DNA from: Microbacterium sp. HD4P20
GTDB taxonomy: Bacteria > Actinomycetota > Actinomycetes > Actinomycetales > Microbacteriaceae
Reading direction: 5' to 3'
Assembly (NCBI RefSeq): GCF_019449275.2
Contig: NZ_JAHZQZ020000019.1
Coordinates: 1-64,000, forward strand
Length of the DNA stretch: 64,000 nucleotides
Part shown: piece after piece, positions 1-7,199 of the stretch
How positions within the stretch are numbered: position 1 is the stretch's first letter
How the letters are laid out: each line of letters opens with the position of its first letter
Notes under the pieces: model-generated
The model's input: only the letters and a program-made list of their open reading frames with translations
Database searches by the model: none
What the model was told of the DNA's origin: nothing
Translations under genes and position numbers: made by a program

Positions 1-1031
1 CGGAGTGCGGCGGGGGGTTCGTACCGGTCGCGGCCGACGGAGAGGACCATCCCGGTCTCGGGGTGGGTGAGCACCCGCATCCATCTCCCGTCCCCACCGC
101 ACAACTCCCGCGCCCGGGGCAACGGGATGGGGCCGATGCCTTCCACCACCGGCGGATCACAACTCTCCGCCACCTCATCCTCCAGCAGGGCCAGCGCGGG
201 GACGGTGACGACCACGGTGGCACGGATCCCGTGCGCCGCGGCGGGGATGGTGTCGGTGGTGCCGTCGATGAGCAGGTCACAGACCACATCGGCGCGCACC
301 TGATCCAACGCGCGAGTGTCCTCAGCGTCGCGGTCGTGCTGGTCGCGGTCGTTCCGGCGGCCGGTGATGGTCTTGGCGATCGCGGTCACCCGACCGTGGA
401 TGGCCTGCACCTCCACCAGCGGCGCATACACGCACAGGGTGCCCATCCCGTCCCGCCCGGGCTCGACCCAGACCCGCCGCTCCCGCACCGCGTCCCGATG
501 CCGCTCCTCCAAAGTGCGGGCTTGCACCGTGTCGATCAAAGTGCGCAGCGCCCGCCGGAACGATCCCACCGGCTCCGCCTCCGCCAACCCCACCGCCTTC
601 TCAACGACCTGGCCGCGTAGCTCCGTCGGGACCTCGTCGATGAGATCGACGAACACCTCGGCATGCTTCTCCGTGATCCGCCCCGCCGACAACGACGCCA
701 ACACCCCCGGATACCGGCCCGTCAACGCCTCCGCGAGCACCAGGAGCCTGCCGGCGGTGTACTCGGTGACCCGCATCGCCGCCGCCAACTCCAACCGGAT
801 CGACCGCTCCACGATCTCCAACACCCCGACACCACGCCCCACCGCCTCAGCGAGCATTTCCCGCCGCATCGCATCGATCCGCACCAAGCGTTCCGCGGCG
901 AACACCGACATCATCGTCGCCGTCTCCGTCACCAGATCCACCGCATCCGGCACCGGCATCCACTCCGCAGCATCCGGAACACCCTCCCAACCCCACAGGT
1001 CCGAAGGATCGATCTCGGAAGCATCCGCCAT
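1..1031 (-). CDS. DUF222 / 13E12-repeat family protein, N-terminal part (runs off left edge)
   Basis: The reading frame opens at an ATG at 1031 and stays open to base 1, so at least 343 residues are present and the C-terminus lies outside the window. The translation has the pattern of the actinobacterial DUF222/13E12 family: a helical N-terminus, an arginine-rich middle, then VVVTVPALALLEDE and a run ending in GRWMRVLTHPETG. Family members usually carry an HNH nuclease domain after this point, which would lie beyond the edge, so nuclease activity cannot be confirmed here. These proteins occur in many copies in Microbacteriaceae and their role is poorly known. The neighbouring arsR operon is divergent and looks unrelated. 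Confidence 0.8.
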   Translation of the reverse strand, partial: MADASEIDPSDLWGWEGVPDAAEWMPVPDAVDLVTETATMMSVFAAERLVRIDAMRREMLAEAVGRGVGVLEIVERSIRLELAAAMRVTEYTAGRLLVLAEALTGRYPGVLASLSAGRITEKHAEVFVDLIDEVPTELRGQVVEKAVGLAEAEPVGSFRRALRTLIDTVQARTLEERHRDAVRERRVWVEPGRDGMGTLCVYAPLVEVQAIHGRVTAIAKTITGRRNDRDQHDRDAEDTRALDQVRADVVCDLLIDGTTDTIPAAAHGIRATVVVTVPALALLEDEVAESCDPPVVEGIGPIPLPRARELCGGDGRWMRVLTHPETGMVLSVGRDRYEPPAAL

Positions 1032-1132
1032 ACCCCAACAGTAGTAATTACCTACGACACTCGCTGAGGGGCGATCGGGGGCCGTTCGACTCGTCGATTC
1101 GGTGGGACTTGACCTGAACCCGCACGTCGGCA

Positions 1133-1156
1133 ATAGTTAGGCATATGCCTAACTAT
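1133..1156. promoter_or_regulatory. Perfect 24-bp palindrome over the arsR start codon, probable ArsR operator
   Basis: Each 12-base half (ATAGTTAGGCAT) is the exact reverse complement of the other, with the dyad axis between 1144 and 1145. The ATG of the ArsR gene begins at 1145, so the repressor would sit on its own start site. Long AT-rich perfect dyads are typical ArsR/SmtB operators. No Shine-Dalgarno lies upstream of the ATG, which fits a leaderless transcript beginning at or next to the ATG. Autoregulation is inferred. Confidence 0.75.
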
Positions 1157-1486
1157 CATGCCGAGCTGGACGCGGTGCTGCGCGCACTCGCGGATCCCAC
1201 TCGGCGGGCGGTCGTGGAGCGATTGGCGAAGTCCCCCGCCGTCGTATCCGACCTGCTGGCGCCGTTTTCGATGACGCTGCCCTCGCTGCTTCAGCACCTG
1301 CGGATCCTCGAGGACGCGAAAGTGATCACCTCGAACAAGCAGGGACGCGTCCGAACCGTGAGCTTGCGCCCTGGCGGGCTGGACGTCCTGCATCTCTGGC
1401 TCGGCTTGCAACGAACCCCCGCGGAGCGCCAGGCGGACCGCCTCGGCATCCACCTGGCCCGCACAACCTCTGAGGAGCTGAAATGA
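1145..1486 (+). CDS. ArsR-family winged-helix transcriptional regulator
   Basis: This 113-residue protein is of normal length for a small ArsR repressor. It starts with the family's ALADPTRRAVVERLA segment (about residues 14-28), followed by the recognition-helix region MTLPSLLQHLRILEDAKVI and the wing around KQGRVRTVSL. No cysteine-based metal site is visible, so it belongs to the metal-independent type usually paired with SRPBCC proteins. The start is the ATG inside the 24-bp palindrome; the nearby ATG at 1158 is out of frame. The stop overlaps the next gene by four bases (ATGA), and arsR, DHFR-like and SRPBCC genes form one operon. The signal it senses is unknown. Confidence 0.9.
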   Translation: MPNYHAELDAVLRALADPTRRAVVERLAKSPAVVSDLLAPFSMTLPSLLQHLRILEDAKVITSNKQGRVRTVSLRPGGLDVLHLWLGLQRTPAERQADRLGIHLARTTSEELK

Positions 1487-2130
1487 CCCGTGTCCGCGTC
1501 GACCTGTTCTCGTCGCTCGACGGCTACACCACGGCCGCCGACCCGGCAGCCGCCAATCCCATGGGTGAGGACTGGGGTCCTCTGACGGCGGCCTACGCGG
1601 CGACCCGCACCTTCCGGGAGAAGGTCCTCGGCGACACGAGCGGCAAGGGGACGACCGGTATCGACGATGCGTACGCCACCGCGGCCTTCACGGGCGTGGG
1701 CGCCGAGATCATCGGCGCCGCGATGTTCGGCCTCCACACCTACCCCGACGACCCGGAGTGGAAGGGGTGGTGGGGCGATCGGCCGCCGTTCGGCTTTCCG
1801 GTCTTCGTGCTGACCCACTCCGCACCCCGGCCATCGATCCCGATGGAGGGTGGGACGACCTTCCACTTCCGCAGTGGCGCGATCGAGGACGTGCTGGCCG
1901 AGGCGGTCGCCGCCGCCGGCGGACTCGACGTGCGGGTCGGGGGCGGGGTGCGCACCGCACACGAGTTCCTGCGCGCGGGACTGGTCGACGAGCTGCACCT
2001 CATGATCGCGCCGATCGTGCTGGCCCGCGGCAACCGCGTGTGGGATGACTTTCGTGGCCTGGAGAAGACACACGCCGTGAAGACTGAAGTCGCCGAGAGC
2101 GGCACGATTCACGTGACCTTCAGCAGATAG
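1483..2130 (+). CDS. Dihydrofolate reductase-like (RibD C-terminal domain) protein
   Basis: The 215-residue product begins RVRVDLFSSLDGYTT, the strand and loop that open RibD-C/DHFR-like reductases. It ends with DVRVGGGVRTAHEFLRAGLVDELHLMIAPIVLARG, the NADPH-binding glycine-rich strand and the conserved ELHL..PVLLG-type segment. The family reduces pyrimidine- or pterin-like compounds with NAD(P)H, but actinobacterial members next to ArsR and SRPBCC genes have no assigned substrate. It overlaps arsR by ATGA, lies nine bases before the SRPBCC gene, and should be controlled by the ArsR protein. Confidence 0.88.
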   Translation: MTRVRVDLFSSLDGYTTAADPAAANPMGEDWGPLTAAYAATRTFREKVLGDTSGKGTTGIDDAYATAAFTGVGAEIIGAAMFGLHTYPDDPEWKGWWGDRPPFGFPVFVLTHSAPRPSIPMEGGTTFHFRSGAIEDVLAEAVAAAGGLDVRVGGGVRTAHEFLRAGLVDELHLMIAPIVLARGNRVWDDFRGLEKTHAVKTEVAESGTIHVTFSR

Positions 2131-2139
2131 GACGAACCG

Positions 2140-2610
2140 ATGACGATCGAGCGCCGACTCGCGCACTCCGGCTTCACTCTCACCCGGGACTATCCCGCGC
2201 CCCTCGAGCGGGTCTGGCGCGCGTTCGCCGAGGCGGACCAGAAGCGGAACTGGCTCGGCGACGACGACACCTTCGAGCCCCGGGAGTGGGCGTTCGACTT
2301 CCGCGTCGGCGGGCGCGACATCGACGAGGCGAAGTTCCACGGTGGCCCGGTGACCCGGTACGAAGCGGTCTACACCGACATCGTCGAGCACGTTCGCATC
2401 GTCACGACGTACGACATGTGGCTCGACGGCATCCACATGTCCACCTCGGTGGCGTCGTTCGAGTTCGAGCAGGTTTCCGACGGCACCCGGCTCACGCACG
2501 TGGAGCACGGAGTCTTCTTCGACCAGTTCTGGGCCGACGGCGCAGGCCGCGAGGAAGGCACGCGAGGACTGCTCGAAACCCTCGGACGCCACCTCGCGCA
2601 GCAGGCGTGA
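2140..2610 (+). CDS. SRPBCC (AHSA1/START-like) domain protein
   Basis: This 156-residue single-domain protein has the SRPBCC opening FTLTRDYPAPLERVWRAFAEADQKRNWLG, the usual strand, P-x-x-x-V-W helix and W-x-G loop. The RVGGRD, TYDMW and SFEFEQVSDGTRLTHVEHG strands of the helix-grip fold follow. The fold encloses a hydrophobic pocket for a small ligand; neither ligand nor reaction can be read from sequence. The ArsR-SRPBCC pairing is common in actinobacteria. It is the last gene of the operon and its stop is 14 bases from the convergent transporter ATPase gene, with no clear terminator between them. Confidence 0.88.
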   Translation: MTIERRLAHSGFTLTRDYPAPLERVWRAFAEADQKRNWLGDDDTFEPREWAFDFRVGGRDIDEAKFHGGPVTRYEAVYTDIVEHVRIVTTYDMWLDGIHMSTSVASFEFEQVSDGTRLTHVEHGVFFDQFWADGAGREEGTRGLLETLGRHLAQQA

Positions 2611-2624
2611 CGTCGCGCCCGGCC

Positions 2625-3446
2625 TCAGACCTCGCCGGGCCCGCGATCGGGCGTGAGCTGACCGGCCAGCCCCAACGGCATGACGTGCGGCCGGCCCTGC
2701 ACCGGCTCGCGGACGATCGCCGCGTGCAGGCCGAACACATCGGCGAGCAGCTCCGCTGTCACGACCTCGTCGGGGGTCCCCGACGCGACGATCGCACCGT
2801 CCTTCATCGCGACCATCTGCGAGGCGTACCGGGCCGCGAGTGAGATGTCATGAAGGACCATGAGCACCGTGCGTCCGTGGTGCCGGTTCAGGTCGCGCAC
2901 GAGCTCGAGCACCTCGACCTGATGAGCGAGGTCGAGGTAGGTCGTCGGTTCGTCCAGCAGCACGATCTCGGTCTGCTGCGCGAGCGACATCGACAGCCAC
3001 GCGCGCTGCCGCTGCCCGCCCGAGAGCTCGTCGATCGGCATGTCGGCGAGGTGGTCTACGCCCGTCGCCGCCATGGACTCGCGCACGACCGACTCGTCGG
3101 CACGCGCGAACTGCTCGTACCAGCGCTGGTGTGGATGCCGCCCGCGCGCGACGAGCTCGGCGACGGTGAGTCCCGCGGGTGCCTCGGGGCTCTGCGGCAG
3201 CAGCGCGATCTGCTGCGCGACCTGCCGGGTCGGGATGCCGCGCAACGACACCCCGTCGAGCAGCACGTCGCCCTCGGCGGGCGCCATCACGCGGCCGAGC
3301 GCTCGCAGCAGCGTCGACTTGCCGCATCCGTTCGGTCCGATGATCGCGGTGACCTGACCGTCGGGCACCTCGAAGTCCAGCCCTGAGACCACGGGCCGGC
3401 CGTCGTACGAGAGCGTGAGCGAGCGCGCGCACAGGCGTGAGGTCAT
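2625..3446 (-). CDS. Iron-siderophore ABC transporter ATP-binding protein (FecE/FepC type)
   Basis: The 273-residue ATPase has the Walker A IIGPNGCGKSTLL, a Q-loop in ALLPQSPEAP, the signature LSGGQRQRAWLSMSLAQ and the Walker B EIVLLDEPTTYLDLAHQ with its D-loop. The T-Y-L-D-L-A-H-Q run is typical of FepC/FecE ATPases of ferric-siderophore importers. The frame stays open far upstream, but the real start is the ATG at 3446, which overlaps the permease stop by four bases. It powers the two FecCD permeases encoded just upstream on this strand, with the lipoprotein at 5642 as receptor. Confidence 0.95.
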   Translation of the reverse strand: MTSRLCARSLTLSYDGRPVVSGLDFEVPDGQVTAIIGPNGCGKSTLLRALGRVMAPAEGDVLLDGVSLRGIPTRQVAQQIALLPQSPEAPAGLTVAELVARGRHPHQRWYEQFARADESVVRESMAATGVDHLADMPIDELSGGQRQRAWLSMSLAQQTEIVLLDEPTTYLDLAHQVEVLELVRDLNRHHGRTVLMVLHDISLAARYASQMVAMKDGAIVASGTPDEVVTAELLADVFGLHAAIVREPVQGRPHVMPLGLAGQLTPDRGPGEV

Positions 3447-4522
3447 GACGTTCTCCGTTGCGTGGTGATCAGCAGCCAGACCAGGTAGGGCACCCCGATG
3501 ATGGCCGTCCCGACGCCCGCGGGGAGCGGGAGGGGGAACAGGCGAGCGGTGAGCACGTCGGCCAGCAGCACCATGAGTGCGCCGACGAGGGCGGATGCTG
3601 CGAGCGGCGGTGTCGCGGACCGCACGAGCATGCGCGCGATCTGCGGCGCCGCGAGCGCGACGAACACGAGCGGCCCGGCGATGACGGTCGCGAGGGATGC
3701 CAGCAGCACAGCCGCCACGAGAGCCAGGCCGCGCGACCGGTTGACCCGTGCGCCGAGCGCGATCGCCGTGGGCTCTCCGAAGGCGGTGAGCGAGAGCGGC
3801 CGGGCGAGGAACCCGGTCGCCCCCATGAGTACGAGCGCCGCGATGGAGAGCGGCCCGACGAGCGTCCACTCCTCGGCGTTCAGCGAGCCCGACATCCAGG
3901 TGAGCGCCTGCGCGGCGTTCGTGACGTCGCCGAGGGTGAGCAGCCACGTCACCAGGCTCGTGGCCAGCCACGAGACGCCGAGGCCGACCAGCACGATGCG
4001 ATAGCCGTCGACCGATCCGCGATACGCGAGGAGGAACACCGCGAGCCCGGCGAGCAGGCCGCCCAGGAACGCGGCTGCCGGCATCCCGATGAGCGCTGCG
4101 GCTCCCGAGAGCCCGCCTGCGCCACCGCCCGCGAGCACCAGCACGCCGACCGCGCCGAGCGAGGCGCCCGCCGTCACCCCGAGGATGTCGGGGCTCGCCA
4201 GCGGGTTGCGGGCGATGGTCTGCGTGATCGCGCCGGCGACCGCGAGCGCCGACCCCGACACGACCGCGGCGACCGTGCGCGGCATCCGGAACTCCATCAC
4301 CGCGAGTTCGGTCCGCGGGTCGGGCGGAGCACCGAACAGGGTGCTCAGCACGGCCAAGAAGTCGATCGAGCTGCCGCCGAGCGACACGTGCAGCGCACAG
4401 GCGAGTAGCGTCGCCACGAGCAGGATCGCGACCACGACCAGCGCGCGCGGTCGCCACAGCACCGATACCGGACCCCAACGGATGACCGGAAGCAACGGGC
4501 GACGCGAATCCGTGGTGGTCAC
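3443..4522 (-). CDS. Iron-siderophore ABC transporter permease (FecCD family)
   Basis: This 359-residue polytopic protein belongs to the BtuC/FecCD family. After a short polar N-terminus come about nine to ten hydrophobic helices, with the diagnostic TQTIARNPLASPDILGVTAGA segment and GPLVFVALAAPQIARMLV near the cytoplasmic coupling helix. It is shifted by ATGA overlaps from both neighbours, so three genes are translated as a unit. It should form a heterodimeric channel with the product of 4519-5532. The siderophore cannot be told from sequence. Confidence 0.93.
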   Translation of the reverse strand: MTTTDSRRPLLPVIRWGPVSVLWRPRALVVVAILLVATLLACALHVSLGGSSIDFLAVLSTLFGAPPDPRTELAVMEFRMPRTVAAVVSGSALAVAGAITQTIARNPLASPDILGVTAGASLGAVGVLVLAGGGAGGLSGAAALIGMPAAAFLGGLLAGLAVFLLAYRGSVDGYRIVLVGLGVSWLATSLVTWLLTLGDVTNAAQALTWMSGSLNAEEWTLVGPLSIAALVLMGATGFLARPLSLTAFGEPTAIALGARVNRSRGLALVAAVLLASLATVIAGPLVFVALAAPQIARMLVRSATPPLAASALVGALMVLLADVLTARLFPLPLPAGVGTAIIGVPYLVWLLITTQRRTS

Positions 4523-5532
4523 AGGGAAACCACCCGGCCACGGCGCGCCAGTGCGATGAAGAACGGTGCGCCGGCAACGGCGAGCACGACGGAGACCGAG
4601 AGCTCACCCGGCTGGGCGATGACGCGCCCGATCGTGTCGGCGACGAGCAGCACCGCGCTGCCGATCAGAGCGGACGCGGGAAGCTGCCACCGGTAATCGG
4701 CGCCGACCAGCGCTCGAGCGATGTGCGGCACGATCAATCCGGCGAAGGCGATCGGTCCGGCGAGCATGACCGCCGCGCCCGCCAAGAGGGTGATGGCGGC
4801 GATTCCGAGGATGCGCGCCCGACGCAGCGAGACGCCGAGGGATGCCGCGGCCTGCGGTCCGAGCGCCAGCGCATTGAGTGCCGGCCCGTTCGCCAGCGCC
4901 AGCACCGCGCCGACGACCACGAACGGCCACATGTACGCCAGCGCCCCGTTGCGCGTCGCGAGCGACCCCACCTGCCAGAAGCGCAGAGCGTCGAGCGCGT
5001 CGAGGTTCATCAAAACGGTGGCGGTCACGAGCGCCCCGAACAGCGCCGACACCGCCACACCAGCCAGGACGAGCGTGATGGGTGTCGCGCCCCCGCGCGC
5101 GCTCGCCGCGATCGCGAACACCAGCGCGGACGCGCCGAGCGCTCCGATGAAGGAGAAGAGCGCCTGCACCGGACCCGAGGGGTCGCCGGTCGCCGCGACG
5201 AGGACGATCGCCAGTGCCGCGCCCTGGAAGATGCCGAGCAGTCCGGGGTCGGCGATCGGATTGCGGGTATGGCCCTGCACGAGAGTGCCGGCAAGACCCA
5301 GGCACGCGCCGACCACGATTCCGAGCACGGTGCGGGGCACACGCAGGCCGGTGATGGCCACGTCGGCGTCGGTCCCCGTGGGTGCGAAGAGCGCGGTGAA
5401 CACCTGGACGGGCGACGTCGCCATGCCGCCGACGCACACGCTGATCACCGCTGCCACGACGATCGCAGCGACTGCGCCGGCGAGCACGACCGGGCGGCTC
5501 GGGCGCCGCCGCGGTGGGGAGATGGGGATCAC
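4519..5532 (-). CDS. Iron-siderophore ABC transporter permease (FecCD family), first gene of the minus-strand operon
   Basis: The 337-residue FecCD permease has the family landmarks LAGTLVQGHTRNPIADPGLLGIFQGA and AGPIAFAGLIVPHIARALVGADYR, with alternating hydrophobic helices. It opens the minus-strand operon, so its promoter must lie in the 109-base gap that also carries the IdeR-like box at 5572-5590. With its partner permease it forms the inner-membrane path for ferric siderophore. Its ATG is at 5532 and its stop overlaps the next permease by four bases. Confidence 0.93.
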   Translation of the reverse strand: MIPISPPRRRPSRPVVLAGAVAAIVVAAVISVCVGGMATSPVQVFTALFAPTGTDADVAITGLRVPRTVLGIVVGACLGLAGTLVQGHTRNPIADPGLLGIFQGAALAIVLVAATGDPSGPVQALFSFIGALGASALVFAIAASARGGATPITLVLAGVAVSALFGALVTATVLMNLDALDALRFWQVGSLATRNGALAYMWPFVVVGAVLALANGPALNALALGPQAAASLGVSLRRARILGIAAITLLAGAAVMLAGPIAFAGLIVPHIARALVGADYRWQLPASALIGSAVLLVADTIGRVIAQPGELSVSVVLAVAGAPFFIALARRGRVVSL

Positions 5533-5571
5533 GGGCGCGTTTCGTCGTCTGCTAGATTCGAGGGCGCGAAG

Positions 5572-5590
5572 TTAGGTAAGCCTTAGCTTC
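5572..5590. promoter_or_regulatory. IdeR/DtxR-type iron box in a divergent promoter
   Basis: The 19 bases TTAGGTAAGCCTTAGCTTC match the DtxR/IdeR consensus TTAGGTTAGSCTAACCTAA at 14 of 19 positions, strongest in the left half. It lies between the divergent permease operon and lipoprotein gene of a siderophore importer, where iron repression is expected. One site could serve both directions. The match is by eye, and binding is inferred. Confidence 0.75.
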
Positions 5591-5641
5591 CTGCGCGCGA
5601 CATCCCATCCTAACCGTGACGAGAAAGAACCCGCCAACTTC

Positions 5642-6637
5642 ATGTCCTCACTCCGTTCCACCCTGTCGGTGATCGCCGCCGGCGCGCTCGTGCTCGGCTT
5701 GGCCGCATGTCAGTCCTCGACTGCCGAATCGCCCGCGCCCGAGGCCTCCTCCGACAGTGGATTCCCGCTCACGATCGAGCACGCGATGGGAGAGACGACC
5801 ATCCCCGAGCGACCGATCCGGGTCGTGGCCCTCGATCCGAGCTACGTCGACGCGACCCTGCTGCTGGGCGCCGAGCTGGTCGGATACGCCGAGTACCGGC
5901 AGGACCCGGAGAACCCGTTCGCGCCGTACCTCGGCGACGTGAGCGACGCGACGGCCGACGCGGTGAACGTCGGTACCATCGCCGAGCCCGATCTGGAGAA
6001 GATCCTCGAGCTGGAGCCCGACCTGATCATCTCGGCGAAGGTGCGGCAGGAGGCGCTCTACCCGCAGCTGTCGAAGATCGCGCCGACGGTCTTCTCAGTG
6101 AGCACCGGTCCGACGTGGAAGGAGAACGTCGTGCTGCTCGGCACGGCGCTCGGACTCGAGGACGAAGCCGTCGCCGCCGTGACGGAGTACGAGGACCGCG
6201 CCGCGGCCGTGGGCGAGGAGATCCTTGCGCAGGATCCCGAGACCACGTACTCGCTGGTGCGCTTCGCCGGCGAGGACACCGCCCGGCTCTACTCGAGCGA
6301 CTCGTTCATCGGCGAGATCATGGCCGACATGGGACTGCCTCGGCCGGCGGATGCCCCCGACACCACAGAGTCCATCTTCGTGCCGCTGTCGGCCGAGAAC
6401 ATCCTGCAGGCCGACGCGTCGATCATCCTCGTCAGCTCGTGGGAGCCGGACGGTGCCGAAGGCGACGCGTCACGCGCGCAGCGTGATCAGTTCGAGTCGA
6501 ACCCGCTGTGGGAGCGCTTGACGGGCGAAGTCGTCACGGTCGATGACGGCACGTTCGTCGCATCCGTGTCGATCCAGGGCGCACACGCGGTCATCACCGA
6601 ACTGGCCGAGCAGTTCGGGGTCGACCCGCTCGACTGA
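5642..6637 (+). CDS. Iron-siderophore ABC transporter substrate-binding lipoprotein
   Basis: The 331-residue product has a lipoprotein signal peptide ending in GLAAC, with Cys22-23 as the lipidation site and a serine/alanine/proline-rich linker after it. The mature part is a type III periplasmic-binding fold (FepB/FhuD/BtuF). It opens FPLTIEHAMGETTIPERPIRVVALDPSYVDATLLLGAELVGYAEY and has the family stretch DLEKILELEPDLIISAKV, which becomes the linking helix. It captures a ferric siderophore outside the membrane and delivers it to the permeases at 3443-5532. It is divergent from them, shares the iron box, and ends at a strong bidirectional terminator. Confidence 0.94.
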   Translation: MSSLRSTLSVIAAGALVLGLAACQSSTAESPAPEASSDSGFPLTIEHAMGETTIPERPIRVVALDPSYVDATLLLGAELVGYAEYRQDPENPFAPYLGDVSDATADAVNVGTIAEPDLEKILELEPDLIISAKVRQEALYPQLSKIAPTVFSVSTGPTWKENVVLLGTALGLEDEAVAAVTEYEDRAAAVGEEILAQDPETTYSLVRFAGEDTARLYSSDSFIGEIMADMGLPRPADAPDTTESIFVPLSAENILQADASIILVSSWEPDGAEGDASRAQRDQFESNPLWERLTGEVVTVDDGTFVASVSIQGAHAVITELAEQFGVDPLD

Positions 6638-6657
6638 CCCGCCCGCCGGCGCGAGTC

Positions 6658-6687
6658 GGGCCCCGCGCTCGCTGCAGCGCGGGGCCC
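6658..6687. terminator. Strong GC hairpin between convergent genes
   Basis: A perfect 12-bp stem (GGGCCCCGCGCT at 6658-6669 and its complement at 6676-6687) closes a six-base loop. It fills the 61-base gap between the convergent siderophore lipoprotein and VOC genes, so it can serve both strands. There is no long T-run on either side. Confidence 0.75.
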
Positions 6688-6698
6688 GCCGCGTGAGG

Positions 6699-7145
6699 CT
6701 AGTCCTTCTGAAGCGCCTGCGCGAACATCACCAGGATGCCGCTCGGACCGCGGAGGTACGTGAGCTTGTACACGTCCTCGTAGGTGGCGACGCCGCGGAG
6801 CGGGTAGCAGCCGTGCCGCGCGGCGATCGCCAGCGCCTCGTCGATGTCGTCAACCGAGAAGGCCACGCGATGCATCCCGATCTCGTTGGGGCGAGTGGGC
6901 TCCGTCTCGATCGCCTCGGGATGGATGTACTCGAAGAACTCGAGCTGGCCCTGACCGTCCGGCGTCTGCAGCACCGCGATTTTGGCGTGATTGCCGTCGA
7001 GCCCGACGGCGGTGTCGGCCCAGTCCCCGCGGATGGTGTCACGACCGAGGAGGGTGAGGCCGAGGTCGGTGAAGAACGCGATCGCCTCCTCGATGTCGCG
7101 AACCGCGATGCCGACATTCTCGAGCTTGATGGCCATGGCTTGCAT
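6699..7145 (-). CDS. VOC-family protein (glyoxalase/methylmalonyl-CoA epimerase-like)
   Basis: The 148-residue protein has the paired beta-alpha-beta-beta-beta modules of the vicinal-oxygen-chelate fold. One begins IKLENVGIAVRDIEEAIAFFTDLG, the other IGMHRVAFSVDDIDEALAIAARHG, with KLTYLRGPSGILVMFAQ at the end. Metal ligands of the VOC fold are plausible at the H of IGMHRVAF and the E of LEFFEYI. Family members isomerise, cleave or bind small molecules; no substrate is implied by the neighbours. An ATG at 7136 (MAIKLENV) fits the usual family start equally well, and neither start has a clear Shine-Dalgarno. Confidence 0.85.
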   Translation of the reverse strand: MQAMAIKLENVGIAVRDIEEAIAFFTDLGLTLLGRDTIRGDWADTAVGLDGNHAKIAVLQTPDGQGQLEFFEYIHPEAIETEPTRPNEIGMHRVAFSVDDIDEALAIAARHGCYPLRGVATYEDVYKLTYLRGPSGILVMFAQALQKD

Positions 7146-7199
7146 GGTACTGAGCCCGCCCTCTCGAGCAACCCCGGGGGAGGTGATACCGCGCCGGTC

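Noticed and set aside
2625..4607. A 660-codon open frame that seems to fuse an arginine-rich protein to the siderophore ATPase
   Set aside because: The upstream half is the antisense-frame shadow of the FecCD permease; the true ATPase starts at 3446 with the expected ATGA overlap.
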